A stretch of DNA of 64,000 nt from CAVUAT01 sp963739545 (lineage in GTDB: Bacteria; Actinomycetota; Thermoleophilia; Solirubrobacterales; 70-9), in NCBI GenBank assembly GCA_963739545.1, contig CAVUAT010000011.1, positions 620,001 to 684,000 on the forward strand. Direction: 5' to 3'. This document shows positions 1 to 8,314 of this stretch, piece after piece. The notes under the pieces are model-generated. The model had not been told where the DNA came from and did no database searches. It saw only the letters and a program-made list of their open reading frames with translations. A program made the position numbers and the translations under genes. Each line of letters starts with the position of its first letter. The first letter of the stretch is position 1.

Positions 1-654
1 GGCGTCATACCAGCGCGGGTTCAGGCGGACGCGGTTGAAGTAGCGGGACAGGGCGCCGACGTTCGGCGAGATCGACATGCCGTTGTCGTTGAGGACGATC
101 ACCATCGGGGTCTGCAGGCCGCCTGCATGGTGCAGCGCCTCGTAGGCGACGCCGCCGGTGAGCGCGCCGTCGCCGATCACCGAGACGACCTTGCCGTCGG
201 CGCCGATCCCCACGCGCATCGCTTCTTTCAGGCCGACGCCGTACCCGATCGACGTCGAGGCGTGGCCCGCGCCCATGATGTCGTGCTCGGACTCGAACAC
301 GGAGCAGAAGGGCGCCAGGCCCTCGTACTGGCGGATCGTCGAGAGCTGGTCGCGGCGGCCCGTCAGGACCTTGTGCGGGTAGGCCTGGTGACCGACGTCC
401 CAGAGGATCTTGTCGCGCGGGGAGTCGAGCAGGCTGTGCAGGGCGACCGCGAGCTCGCAGGTGCCGAGGTTGGCGCCGAAGTGGCCGCCGATCTCGCCGA
501 TCGTGTTGATGATCAGCTCGCGCACCTCCTGCGCGAGCTGCTGCAGCTGCTCGTCGGAGAGCCCGGAGAGATCACCCGGGCCATCGACGTCCATCAGCAG
601 GCGCTTCGCGTCCTCGCTTACGGGTGTGACTGGTCTGGTCTTCTCGTCGCTCAT
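1..654 (-). CDS. dxs: 1-deoxy-D-xylulose-5-phosphate synthase, N-terminal part
   Basis: The minus strand from the ATG at 654 reads through the left edge without a stop, giving 218 residues of the N-terminal thiamine-diphosphate domain of DXS. The family condenses pyruvate and glyceraldehyde 3-phosphate, the first step of the MEP isoprenoid pathway, in the cytosol. Visible motifs are GGHFGANLG near residue 60, the DVGHQAYPHK block near 85, and the ThDP/Mg motif GDGALTGG near 165. The C-terminal transketolase domains lie outside the window. The start lies 5 nt after the ispA stop, so the two genes are probably co-transcribed, which fits the shared pathway. Confidence 0.95.
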   Translation of the reverse strand, partial: MSDEKTRPVTPVSEDAKRLLMDVDGPGDLSGLSDEQLQQLAQEVRELIINTIGEIGGHFGANLGTCELAVALHSLLDSPRDKILWDVGHQAYPHKVLTGRRDQLSTIRQYEGLAPFCSVFESEHDIMGAGHASTSIGYGVGLKEAMRVGIGADGKVVSVIGDGALTGGVAYEALHHAGGLQTPMVIVLNDNGMSISPNVGALSRYFNRVRLNPRWYDA

Positions 655-659
655 TTGCT

Positions 660-1562
660 CTAGGTGTGCCTCGTGTGGATGAAGTCCGTGATCCGGGCCA
701 GGTCGTCGGTCTGGGCTTCGGCTTCCGCGAGGGCCTCGCACGCGTTGGAGTGCGACTCGGAGGCGAGCTCCCTCGCCCGCTCGAGGCCGAATGCGCTCAC
801 GTACGTCAGCTTTCCTTGCCTTTCGTCGCTTCCGCTCGGCTTCCCGAGCTCCTCGTCGCTGCCCGTGACGTCGAGGATGTCGTCGACGATCTGAAACAGC
901 ACACCGAGCTCATCGGCAAAGCGGCGGTAGGGAATTGTCGCATTTTCGTTGAGTTCTCCCAACAGGAGTACGACTCCCACGCTAGCTGCGATCAATCGCC
1001 CAGTCTTCAATTCGTGCATCTCGCGGAGGGCGTCGGGATCCGCGCTCGCGGCCGAGCCGTTGTCGGTGTCGAAGGTGGTCACATCCACGTACTGGCCGCC
1101 GACCATGCCGCTGACCCCGGTCGCGGTGGTGAGCTCAGCCAGCGCGGCGACGACGCAGCGCGGCTCGCCCTGCTGGCGCTCGCAGAGCAGCCGCATCGCC
1201 TCGGCGAAGAGCCCGTCGCCGGCGAGGATCGCGACGTTCTCGCCGTAGCGGACGTGCGAGGTCGGCATCCCGCGCCGAAGGTCGTCGTCGTCCATCGCCG
1301 GGAGGTCGTCGTGGATCAGCGAGTACGTGTGGATCAACTCGATCGCGGCCGCGGCCGGCAGCACGTGCTCGGGCTCGACGCCGATCGCCCGCGCGGTCGC
1401 GAGCGCCAGCACGGGGCGGATCCGCTTGCCGCCGGCGAGCAGCGAGTAGCGCATCGCCTCCTCGAGCCCATCGGTGACCGGGTTCGGCGAGAAGCGCAGC
1501 TCGGCGAGGTAGGCGTCGACCAGCTCGCGCAGGTCCTCCGGGTACCCGTCGCCGGCGCTCAC
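660..1562 (-). CDS. ispA: Polyprenyl diphosphate synthase (FPP/GGPP synthase type)
   Basis: A 300-residue trans-isoprenyl diphosphate synthase that adds isopentenyl diphosphate to an allylic primer. The first aspartate-rich motif IHDDLPAMDDDDLRRG (residues 84-98) has the bacterial-type two-residue insertion. The second is FQIVDDILDVTG near residue 232. The product chain length cannot be settled from sequence by eye. The frame is open to 1709, but that extension is low-complexity Pro/Ser/Arg sequence lying antiparallel-free over the XseB-like gene. The GTG at 1562 gives the usual family length, so I chose it. It follows the upstream gene's stop by 10 nt and precedes dxs by 5 nt. Confidence 0.9.
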   Translation of the reverse strand: MSAGDGYPEDLRELVDAYLAELRFSPNPVTDGLEEAMRYSLLAGGKRIRPVLALATARAIGVEPEHVLPAAAAIELIHTYSLIHDDLPAMDDDDLRRGMPTSHVRYGENVAILAGDGLFAEAMRLLCERQQGEPRCVVAALAELTTATGVSGMVGGQYVDVTTFDTDNGSAASADPDALREMHELKTGRLIAASVGVVLLLGELNENATIPYRRFADELGVLFQIVDDILDVTGSDEELGKPSGSDERQGKLTYVSAFGLERARELASESHSNACEALAEAEAQTDDLARITDFIHTRHT

Positions 1563-1572
1563 CTCGGTGGCT

Positions 1573-1752
1573 CTAGCTCTCGCGAGTCTCGGCGGCGGCG
1601 CGAACGGCCCGCTCGACCTCTCGGCCGGCCGCGGCGGCGAGCTCGGAGGCCTCGCGGACGAGCTCGGCCGCGCGCTGCTCGTCAGGCTCTGAGTCGAGCT
1701 CGCGGGCAAGCGACGCGAGGCGCTCGGTGATCTGATCGAGCTCGGCGCTCAT
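1573..1752 (-). CDS. 59-residue helical protein in the XseB position
   Basis: A short ORF of 59 codons starting at ATG 1752. It encodes two charged, alanine/glutamate-rich helices (residues 3-20 and 25-55). In many bacteria the gene between nusB and ispA/dxs is xseB, the small subunit of exonuclease VII, which is also a small two-helix protein. Here the sequence lacks clear family blocks, and no xseA (large subunit) lies next to it. It may be a very divergent XseB or an unrelated small protein. The start is preceded by GGAGG about 6 nt upstream, a good ribosome binding site. A leader repeat element sits 13 nt before its ATG. Confidence 0.55.
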   Translation of the reverse strand: MSAELDQITERLASLARELDSEPDEQRAAELVREASELAAAAGREVERAVRAAAETRES

Positions 1753-1765
1753 CCCGAAACCTCCC

Positions 1766-1806
1766 GACGGGACCGGCGAACGTTGATGAGGACCCGGTGG
1801 GGTCTC
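1766..1806 (-). repeat. Leader repeat element, copy 1
   Basis: One of three similar ~41-bp elements in the window (others at 1846-1886 minus and 57855-57895 plus). It begins TGAGACCC, contains the stem GACCC-CACC-GGGTC, then continues with CATCAACG and CGCCGGTCCCG. The ATG of the 59-residue gene follows 13 nt after its end. A short reading frame starting ATG-AGA-CCC right after the nusB stop runs through it and ends in a TGA that overlaps the next gene's ATG. Conservation is at nucleotide level, because the other copies differ in frame by one base in the stem. Confidence 0.7.
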
Positions 1807-1808
1807 AT

Positions 1809-2240
1809 CTACGTCGCAGGCTCCGGCTCATCGCGAACTCTCCCCGTAGGACCGACGTCCGTAGATGAGGGCCCCGGTGGGGCCACTGCCGCGCCGAGCA
1901 CGCCGTTGACGAAGCCCGGCGCGTCCACACCGCAGTACTCCTTGGCCAGCTCGACGGCCTCGTCGATCGCGACCTCGACAGGGACCTCGTCGTCGTAGAG
2001 CGCCTCGAACAGCGCGGCGCGCATGATCGAACGCTCGAGCGGCGCGATCCGCTCGAGGGTCCAGCCCTTCGAGTGCCGCGAGATCAGCTGGTCGAGCTCG
2101 GGCCGGTGGAACTCGACGCCCTCCGCGATCACCCGGCTGAACGGCTTGGCGCCAGCCAACAGCTCGTCGTAGGCACGGCCCGTGACCTCGTGCTGGTAGA
2201 GGGCGAAGACGGCATCCCGCCGCTGGTCGGATCTGCGCAT
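1809..2240 (-). CDS. nusB: Transcription antitermination factor NusB
   Basis: A 143-residue NusB. It binds boxA RNA with NusE (S10) to promote antitermination, mainly on rRNA operons. It begins MRRSDQRRDAVFALYQ, and later has the family block LERSIMRAALFEALYDDEVP and the segment EAVELAKEYC. The ATG at 2240 is chosen because the family starts just before this RRxAVFALYQ helix. Normal NusB proteins end soon after the FVNGVLG segment. This one carries about 27 extra residues rich in Pro, Gly and Thr, encoded by leader repeat copy 2. The tail is therefore probably read-through of an inserted element rather than a functional domain. Confidence 0.93.
   Translation of the reverse strand: MRRSDQRRDAVFALYQHEVTGRAYDELLAGAKPFSRVIAEGVEFHRPELDQLISRHSKGWTLERIAPLERSIMRAALFEALYDDEVPVEVAIDEAVELAKEYCGVDAPGFVNGVLGAAVAPPGPSSTDVGPTGRVRDEPEPAT
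1846..1886 (-). repeat. Leader repeat element, copy 2 (inside nusB 3' end)
   Basis: Second copy of the element. Here the stem is GGCCCC-ACC-GGGGCC where copy 3 has GACCCC-ACC-GGGGTC, so an A-T pair is replaced by a compensating G-C pair. It is followed by CATCTACG and CGTCGGTCC. It lies within the nusB reading frame and encodes most of that protein's non-conserved C-terminal tail. An ATG follows 14 nt after it (position 1831) and opens an 8-codon frame that stops inside copy 1, so copies 2 and 1 look like a tandem duplication that includes a start-codon region. Confidence 0.7.
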
Positions 2241-2290
2241 GCGCCCATCCTGCCAAAGCCTGCGCCACACAGGTCCTAGGCTGCGCGGGA

Positions 2291-3484
2291 ATGGAGGCCG
2301 CAGCGGCGACCACCCGCACGCACCGCATCAACCCCGGCAGGCGCCAGGGTGAGCAGGTCAGCCCGCTCGAGCTCTTCTTCGACCTGGTCTTCGTGCTCGC
2401 GCTGACCCAGTGCACGCAGTTGATGGCCGACAACCCGACCTGGGAAGGCCTCGCCCAGGGCATCCTGGTGCTCGCGCTGCTCTGGTGGGCCTGGGCCGCG
2501 TACGCGTGGCTGACGAGCGTGCTGGACCCCGATTCGGGACTGGTGCGCGGCGTGATCTTCGCGGCGATGAGCGCCTTCCTCGTCTGCTCGATATGCGTCC
2601 CGGGAGCCTTCGACGACCTCGGCCTCTGGTTCGTCCTCGGGTACGGGGTGGTGCGCTTCGCGCACATAGGCCTGTTCGTGATCGCAAGCCGCGACGAACC
2701 CGACCTGCGCCGCTCGGTGATCGGCATCGCAGCCGGCACCACCGTCGGCATCGGGCTCCTGGCGCTCGGCACCGCCTTCGACGGCTGGGCGCAGTGGGGC
2801 ATCTGGTTCTTCGCCCTGGTGCTCGACGTCGGCGAGACCTTCGTGTTCGGCGCGGGCGGGTGGCAGCTCGAGCCGGCGCACTTCGCGGAGCGTCACGGGC
2901 TGATCCTCCTCATCGCGCTCGGCGAGTCGATCGTCGCCGTCGGGGTCGGCGCGGAGGTGACCCTGGACTGGGGCATCGTCGCCGCGGCCGCGGCGGGCAT
3001 CGTGCTCACCGCGGCGATGTGGTGGATCTACTTCGACGTCGTCTCGATCGTCGCTGGCCGGCGGCTCGTCAACGCCCCGGCCGGCAAGGAACAGAACACG
3101 ATGGCCCGCGACTCGTACTCCTACATCCACTTCGTGATGGTCGCCGGCATCATCCTCGCCGCGCTGGGCCTGAAGAAGACGATCGGCGACGTCGACGCGG
3201 AGTTGAAGACGCTCCCGGCGTTCGCGCTGTTCGGCGGAGTCGCGATCTACCTCGTCGGCCATGTGATGTTCCGCCTGCGCCATCGCAGGGGGCTCAACAG
3301 GCAGCGCCTTGCGATCGCAATCCTTCTCGTCGCGTCCGTCCCGCTCGCGACCGAGGTCCCGGCCCTCGCCGCGCTGGCCGCGGCTGCCGCGGTCCTGTGG
3401 GCGATGATCGCCTGGGAGACGCGCAGCTACGGCGAGAGCCGCAAGGCGCTCCGCGCGGAGTTCGCGCGGGGCGAAGGCCGCTAG
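2291..3484 (+). CDS. LtrA family (low temperature requirement protein A) membrane protein
   Basis: A 397-residue polytopic membrane protein of the LtrA family, whose biochemical role is unknown. Diagnostic blocks are SPLELFFDLVFVLALTQ near residue 24, HGLILLIALGESIVAVG near residue 203, and RDSYSYIHFVMVAGII near residue 275. About ten hydrophobic segments alternate with short loops. The gene runs opposite to its neighbours, 50 bp from the divergent nusB, and sits as an insertion in the otherwise minus-strand nusB/efp block. The translation start at ATG 2291 places the LtrA domain about 20 residues in, normal for the family. Confidence 0.9.
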   Translation: MEAAAATTRTHRINPGRRQGEQVSPLELFFDLVFVLALTQCTQLMADNPTWEGLAQGILVLALLWWAWAAYAWLTSVLDPDSGLVRGVIFAAMSAFLVCSICVPGAFDDLGLWFVLGYGVVRFAHIGLFVIASRDEPDLRRSVIGIAAGTTVGIGLLALGTAFDGWAQWGIWFFALVLDVGETFVFGAGGWQLEPAHFAERHGLILLIALGESIVAVGVGAEVTLDWGIVAAAAAGIVLTAAMWWIYFDVVSIVAGRRLVNAPAGKEQNTMARDSYSYIHFVMVAGIILAALGLKKTIGDVDAELKTLPAFALFGGVAIYLVGHVMFRLRHRRGLNRQRLAIAILLVASVPLATEVPALAALAAAAAVLWAMIAWETRSYGESRKALRAEFARGEGR

Positions 3485-3543
3485 GCCGGCTGCGAGCCGA
3501 CTCGACGCTCGGCCGGACGCGGTCCGATCAGCCGCGCCCGAGC

Positions 3544-4779
3544 TCAGAGCTTCCCCTTCTCGCAGCCCTTGCCGGTGTCGTCGCCCTTCCCGCCGACGCA
3601 CCGGTCCGCGCCCTTGCCGGCTTTCAGCCTGTCATCGCCGGCCTCGCCGAACAGTCGGTCCCTGCCCTTACCGCCGTTGAGCCTGTCCCTGCCCTTGCCG
3701 CCGCAGATGCGGTCGTTGCCCTTGCCGCCGTTGATCCGGTCTCTGCCTCCGATACCGACGATGACATCATCGAAGTCCGAGCCGACGAGCACGTTCCTGG
3801 CCGGGTCGCCCACGATCGTCGCCGGCTTCCCCTTGCAGAGCGGCGGCTCCACCGCGATGGCGGTGGGCAGGATGAACGGCGGTCCGGCCGCGAGCGTCGT
3901 CCGGGCGCCGGTCGTCGGGTTCACCCTGAAGACCGCATCGAGGGCGGACGCAGGCACGACGTCGAAATCCACGACGAGGATCTGGCCGCTCGACTCGAGC
4001 GCGACTCCGTTGGGGTTGTTGAACGGAGCCCCCGAGGCGATCGTCGTCCGCGCGCCGGTCGCGGGATCGACCCTGAACAGCGCACCGAGCCCGCCCGGTG
4101 GGAAGGCGCTGGTGTCCGCGACCAGGATCTGCCCGTCAGGAGCGAGGGCGATGCCCGACGGGGCCGCGAACGGCGCCCCCGAGGCGAGCGTGGTCCGCCC
4201 GCCGCTCGTGGGATCGACCCTGAACACGGCGCCGAGGAAACCAGGGCTGAGGGCGTCGGGGTCGGGCACGAGGATCTCTTCGCCGGAGCTGACGGCAACA
4301 CCGGAGGGTTCCTCGAACGGCGCACCTGAGGCGAGCGTGGTCTTCGTCCCGCTCGCCGGATCGATGCGAAACAGCGCCCCGTACTCCTCAGGATCGAAGG
4401 CGGTCCGGTCAGCGACGAGGATCCGCCCGTCGGGGGCAAGGGCGACGCCGTACGGCTCCCCGAACGGCGCGCCCGAGGCGATCGTCGTAGGTGCCCCGGT
4501 GGCCGGATCGAGGCGGAAGACCGAGCCACCACCGGCGGATCCGTCGGCGACGATGATCGTGCCGTCCCGGGCGAACGCGACGCCTGACGGGCTGGAGAGC
4601 GGTGGGCCCGAGGCAAGTGTCCTCACGGCTCCGCTCACGGGATCGACGCGGAAGATCGCTCCGGCCCTGTCGGCGATGAGAACGTCGCCCGGCTTGGCCA
4701 CGGCAATCGGTGCGGCGAGCACCGCGAACAGTGCCGCGCCGAGCGCGATGCAACCGATGCCCCGCGTCCTTCCTCCCAT
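3544..4779 (-). CDS. Secreted NHL/beta-propeller-like protein with C-terminal RTX-type calcium-binding repeats
   Basis: About 411 residues. An N-terminal signal peptide (hydrophobic segment residues 8-28 ending near VAKPG) is followed by six repeats of about 48 residues, each with a pattern such as IVAD, ALFRVDP, GARTTLASG, and PSGVAL-PDG. This is typical of NHL/Vgb-like beta-propellers. From about residue 330 the protein has RTX nonapeptide-like repeats (GGKGNDRICGGKGRDRLNGG) that bind calcium in this fold. It is probably exported and bound to or released from the surface. A GTG at 4782 is directly before the ATG, so either could start it. The propeller repeats are similar enough at DNA level to suggest recent duplication. 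Confidence 0.8.
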   Translation of the reverse strand: MGGRTRGIGCIALGAALFAVLAAPIAVAKPGDVLIADRAGAIFRVDPVSGAVRTLASGPPLSSPSGVAFARDGTIIVADGSAGGGSVFRLDPATGAPTTIASGAPFGEPYGVALAPDGRILVADRTAFDPEEYGALFRIDPASGTKTTLASGAPFEEPSGVAVSSGEEILVPDPDALSPGFLGAVFRVDPTSGGRTTLASGAPFAAPSGIALAPDGQILVADTSAFPPGGLGALFRVDPATGARTTIASGAPFNNPNGVALESSGQILVVDFDVVPASALDAVFRVNPTTGARTTLAAGPPFILPTAIAVEPPLCKGKPATIVGDPARNVLVGSDFDDVIVGIGGRDRINGGKGNDRICGGKGRDRLNGGKGRDRLFGEAGDDRLKAGKGADRCVGGKGDDTGKGCEKGKL

Positions 4780-4906
4780 CACGATGCACCCTAGATGAGG
4801 CGGCGGGGACGTTCAAGGCGGCGTCAGTCGGCCGCCGGGAGCTCCGATCTGACCGGAAATGCGGGCGGGCGCCCTCGAAGCCGGCCAGCGGCGCCGCCGC
4901 ACCCCG

Positions 4907-5467
4907 TCAGGCGCGAGAGACGTACTCGCCGCTGCGGGTGTCGACGCGGACCTTCTCGCCCTGCTCGATGAACAGCGGTACCTGCACGACGGTGCCGGTC
5001 TCGAGCGTCGCCGGCTTGTTGCCGCCGCCCGAGGCGGTGTCGCCCTTGAGGCCGGGGTCAGTCTGGGCCACCGCGAGCTCGACGGCGCTCGGCACCTGGA
5101 CGTCGCTCGGGCGCTCGTCGACCATCAGCAGCTCCACGTCGGAGTTCGGCGGAACCCACTTGAGCGCCTCGGCAGCGACCGACTTCGGGATCTCGACCTG
5201 CTCGTAGCTCTCGTTGTCCATCAGCACGACGTCGTCGCCGGACTCGTAGAGGAACTGCATCTTCTTGGTCTCGGTGCGGACCGGGCGGAACTTCTCTCCG
5301 GCCTTGAAGGTCTTGTCGATCACAGCGCCGTCATCGACGCGCCGCAGCTTCGAGCGCACGAAGGCGCCGCCCTTGCCGGGCTTCACGTGCTGGAACTCGA
5401 CGACCTTGAAGACCTTTCCGTCGACCTCGATGTGGGTGCCGTTCTTGAACTGATTGGTGGAGATCAC
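4907..5467 (-). CDS. efp: Translation elongation factor P
   Basis: A full-length 186-residue EF-P, which rescues ribosomes stalled at polyproline stretches. It starts MISTNQFKNG and has three beta-barrel domains. The loop that enters the peptidyl transferase centre is HVKPGKGGAF with Lys32 at the tip, the lysine-type tip. The end, RVDTRSGEYVSRA, is the conserved family C-terminus. In related genomes efp directly follows pepP and precedes nusB. Here it is separated from pepP by about 3.7 kb of other genes. Confidence 0.97.
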   Translation of the reverse strand: MISTNQFKNGTHIEVDGKVFKVVEFQHVKPGKGGAFVRSKLRRVDDGAVIDKTFKAGEKFRPVRTETKKMQFLYESGDDVVLMDNESYEQVEIPKSVAAEALKWVPPNSDVELLMVDERPSDVQVPSAVELAVAQTDPGLKGDTASGGGNKPATLETGTVVQVPLFIEQGEKVRVDTRSGEYVSRA

Positions 5468-5479
5468 GAACCGGGAAGG

Positions 5480-6895
5480 CTAGCCGCCGGGCGAGCGTCC
5501 GGGTCGGAGCGGCGACGACGCGAGGTCCGCCATCGCCGCGATCCCGGGGCCGACGGCGGCGCGAAAGCGCCCTGCGGCGGCCGCCACATCGTCGTCAACG
5601 GCCTGTCCCGGGAGGAGGCGCGCCGGGTTCAGTGCCAGGCTGTCGGCCCACTGCTTGACGTCGGGCTCGGCGCTAAACGCGAGTGAGGCACGGCCGCCCA
5701 GAACCTGCATCAGGGCCCAATCGGTGGGGGTGTCCGAGAGCGGCGACGGGGGGCACACCCGGTTCCTCTCAGCGTCATCTTCGCGGGTTGCCTCCACGTA
5801 CCCGATCAGTGCCGCGGCCAGGCAAGGAAAACCCGCCCTGACCGGCTGAATCGTGATCGCCTCGTCGGCCCAGATCGGAATCAGCGGCGGGTACTGCAGC
5901 CCGGACGCGGCGCAGTGGACCACCACTGCGTCCCTGCCGATCGCGGCATCGCCCTCGTCCAGTTCGATCCGGCCGGGGTTGATCCCACGGACCCGCCCGA
6001 GCCGGACCACCCGCTCGATGCTGCGCAACAGGTCGAGCTCCCACTGGGCAAGCGTCGGAGTCTTCGCCATCGTAGGCGTCAAAGAGGGATCGATGCGGAG
6101 CATCACCCCCGCGGCTTCCATTCGCAGGAAGAGGTCATCTGGGGAGGAGGCCGCGCTTGCCGCCTCCATGACGTCGGCAGCCATCCCGATGAACACGGCA
6201 GGATCGGGCTGGAGGACCGCGCGGTTGAACATCCATGGCTCGCGGGGCCGAACCCAGCAGATCGAGTCCGGGTCGACGCCGCTTTCGAGGAGCCACACGC
6301 AGGTGTCGGTTGCCGTCTTCCCCGAACCGACGATCACGAACTCCCGGGGTGCAACTTCCAGCCTCGGTAGCTCGTTGACCGGCAGCGCCCGGACGCCGTT
6401 CGCGACGCCGAAAGGCGGCTCGGTGGTCGCGGGTATCTCCGGTGCGAGGTAGCGGGCGTCGACGATTCGGCAATTCGGGGCGGCTTGGTAACGCTTCCCG
6501 GAGATGCGCGAGACGAACGAGCCGTCACCCAGGTACTCGCAGTTCCCGTGAAAATCCACCCGGCCCGAGGCCACCAGTTTCTCATTCAGCACCCGCTGGT
6601 AGTAGGCGCAGATCTCCGCAGCGCTCGCCCGTTCGTGCAGGCCGGCCTCGGGGCCGTCGCGCTGGATGGATTCGGAGCCCAGCACCGTCGAGGCCACTCC
6701 ATAGAACGCGGACGCCTGGTGCAGCCGCACGAACGGGTACGCGTCGAGCCAATGGCCGCCTGGTCCCTGCCGGCGATCGACCAGGGCGACCTGCACGTCC
6801 GCATGCTGGATCAGGGCGTCGGCGAAAGCCATGCCCGACGCCCCGGCACCGACCACCAAGTAGTCGGCCTCGAGAGCACCTGACATCGTGGTCAT
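5480..6895 (-). CDS. FAD-dependent NAD(P)-binding oxidoreductase
   Basis: A 471-residue flavoprotein related to flavin monooxygenase/lysine N-hydroxylase-like enzymes. The FAD Rossmann motif VGAGASGMAFADAL is at residues 15-30. The segment GPGGHWLDAYPFVRLHQ near residue 44 is typical of the FMO-like group. A second dinucleotide motif, IVGSGKTATDT, is near residue 188 and should bind NADPH. The substrate is not predictable from this sequence alone. It ends 13 bp upstream of the efp start on the same strand, so it could share a transcript with efp, although they have no obvious functional link. The ATG at 6895 is the first start; an ATG three codons later is also possible. Confidence 0.8.
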   Translation of the reverse strand: MTTMSGALEADYLVVGAGASGMAFADALIQHADVQVALVDRRQGPGGHWLDAYPFVRLHQASAFYGVASTVLGSESIQRDGPEAGLHERASAAEICAYYQRVLNEKLVASGRVDFHGNCEYLGDGSFVSRISGKRYQAAPNCRIVDARYLAPEIPATTEPPFGVANGVRALPVNELPRLEVAPREFVIVGSGKTATDTCVWLLESGVDPDSICWVRPREPWMFNRAVLQPDPAVFIGMAADVMEAASAASSPDDLFLRMEAAGVMLRIDPSLTPTMAKTPTLAQWELDLLRSIERVVRLGRVRGINPGRIELDEGDAAIGRDAVVVHCAASGLQYPPLIPIWADEAITIQPVRAGFPCLAAALIGYVEATREDDAERNRVCPPSPLSDTPTDWALMQVLGGRASLAFSAEPDVKQWADSLALNPARLLPGQAVDDDVAAAAGRFRAAVGPGIAAMADLASSPLRPGRSPGG

Positions 6896-7096
6896 TCAAG
6901 CCACGGGCGTCGTGACCGCATTCGCACGCACGGACTGTTCATAACCGCAAGCTCTCACATCTGCTCAAGCTGCGCCCAAGCAAGGTGGTGAGCCGACTCA
7001 TACTGGGATCGTGCCGAGCCTGGGCAGTCGCCGGCCGATCCCGCTCGGAACCGGTTCCGACGACAGCGACCCCCGCGGGTAGGCTGCGCCCGCCAG

Positions 7097-8314
7097 ATGG
7101 ACGCCGTCGACACGACATCGGTGATGGTGATGGTCGGCACCGCGGCCTTGGCCGGGCTGCTGGTGATGGCGATCTCGCCGAAGCTGGTGCTGCCGGTGGT
7201 GGTGGTCGAGCTGCTGCTGGGGATCGCGATCGGGCCGCAGGCACTCGACATCGCGGAGATCGACCCGACCACGGAGTTCCTCGGCGACCTCGGCCTCGGG
7301 ATGCTCTTCTTCTTCGCGGGCTACGAGATCGACTTCGAGCGGATCAGGGGCAGGCCGCTGAAGCTCGGGGCGATCGCCTGGCTGTTCTCCCTGGTCATCG
7401 CCTACGGCCTCGGTGGAGTCCTCGCCGCCGGCGGGGTGGTGCTCTCCTACCTCTACACGGGTTCGGCTATGGCGACGACCGCGATCGGGACGCTGATCCC
7501 GATTCTCAAGGACGCCGGCGAGTTGAAGACCCGCTTCGGCACCTTCCTGCTCGCGGGGGGCGCGATGGGCGAGTTCGGGCCGATCCTGCTGATCACGCTG
7601 ATCCTCTCCGGTTCGAATCCGCTCCACGAAGCGCTGATCCTGATCGCGTTCGTCGTCGTCGCGGTGATCACGGCACTGCTCGCGGTGCGCTCGGCGTGGA
7701 AGGGCTGGCCGCTGCTCGAGCGCACCCTCGAGACCTCGAGCCAACTCGCCGTCCGGCTCGCCGTCGTGTTGGTCTTCGGCCTGGCGGCGCTGGCCGCCGA
7801 CCTGGGCCTGGACCTGCTGCTCGGCGGATTCGTCGCCGGCATGATCACCCGCTTGGCGGTGCGCGACCGCGAGGTCACGGTCCTCGACTCGAAGCTGACG
7901 GCGGTCGGGTACGGGCTGCTGATCCCGTTCTTCTTCATCACGAGCGGCATGAACTTCGACCTGGACGCGCTCACCAGCTCCGCCTCGGCTGTGCTGAAGA
8001 TGCTCATGTTCATCGCCCTCTTCCTGGTCGTCCGCGGCGTGCCCGCGCTTGTGCTCTACCGCGATGCGATCCCCGCGCTCCGGGACCGGGTCGCCCTCGC
8101 CTTCTACTTCGGGACGCAGCTGCCCCTGGTGGTCGCGATCACCACGATCGCGGTCGAACAGGACAAGATGCTGAGCTCGACCGCCGCGGGCCTGGTGGGA
8201 GCCGCGATCATCTCGACGCTGGTGTTCCCGCTGGTCGCACTTCGCATCCGGCGCGAGAGCGAGCCCGAGGAGGTCAGCAAGCCGACCGGGACGCAGCCTC
8301 AGCCCGCAGGCTGA
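7097..8314 (+). CDS. Cation:proton antiporter (CPA2/KefB-like)
   Basis: A 405-residue membrane protein of the Na+(K+)/H+ exchanger superfamily. About 12 hydrophobic segments are seen. Family features include the VVVVELLLGIAIGPQAL segment near residue 36, FFFAGYEIDF near residue 73, and a LIPFFFITSGMNFDLDAL segment near residue 275, which matches the CPA2 region carrying the functional Asp. No C-terminal RCK (TrkA) domain is present. It exchanges monovalent cations for protons across the cytoplasmic membrane. Its 3' end overlaps the convergent soxR gene by 16 bp. Confidence 0.88.
   Translation: MDAVDTTSVMVMVGTAALAGLLVMAISPKLVLPVVVVELLLGIAIGPQALDIAEIDPTTEFLGDLGLGMLFFFAGYEIDFERIRGRPLKLGAIAWLFSLVIAYGLGGVLAAGGVVLSYLYTGSAMATTAIGTLIPILKDAGELKTRFGTFLLAGGAMGEFGPILLITLILSGSNPLHEALILIAFVVVAVITALLAVRSAWKGWPLLERTLETSSQLAVRLAVVLVFGLAALAADLGLDLLLGGFVAGMITRLAVRDREVTVLDSKLTAVGYGLLIPFFFITSGMNFDLDALTSSASAVLKMLMFIALFLVVRGVPALVLYRDAIPALRDRVALAFYFGTQLPLVVAITTIAVEQDKMLSSTAAGLVGAAIISTLVFPLVALRIRRESEPEEVSKPTGTQPQPAG

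Noticed and set aside
2276..3601. A 441-codon open frame antisense to the LtrA gene
   Set aside because: It is Arg/Glu/Asp-rich, has no family, and mirrors the LtrA gene; a typical high-GC antisense frame.
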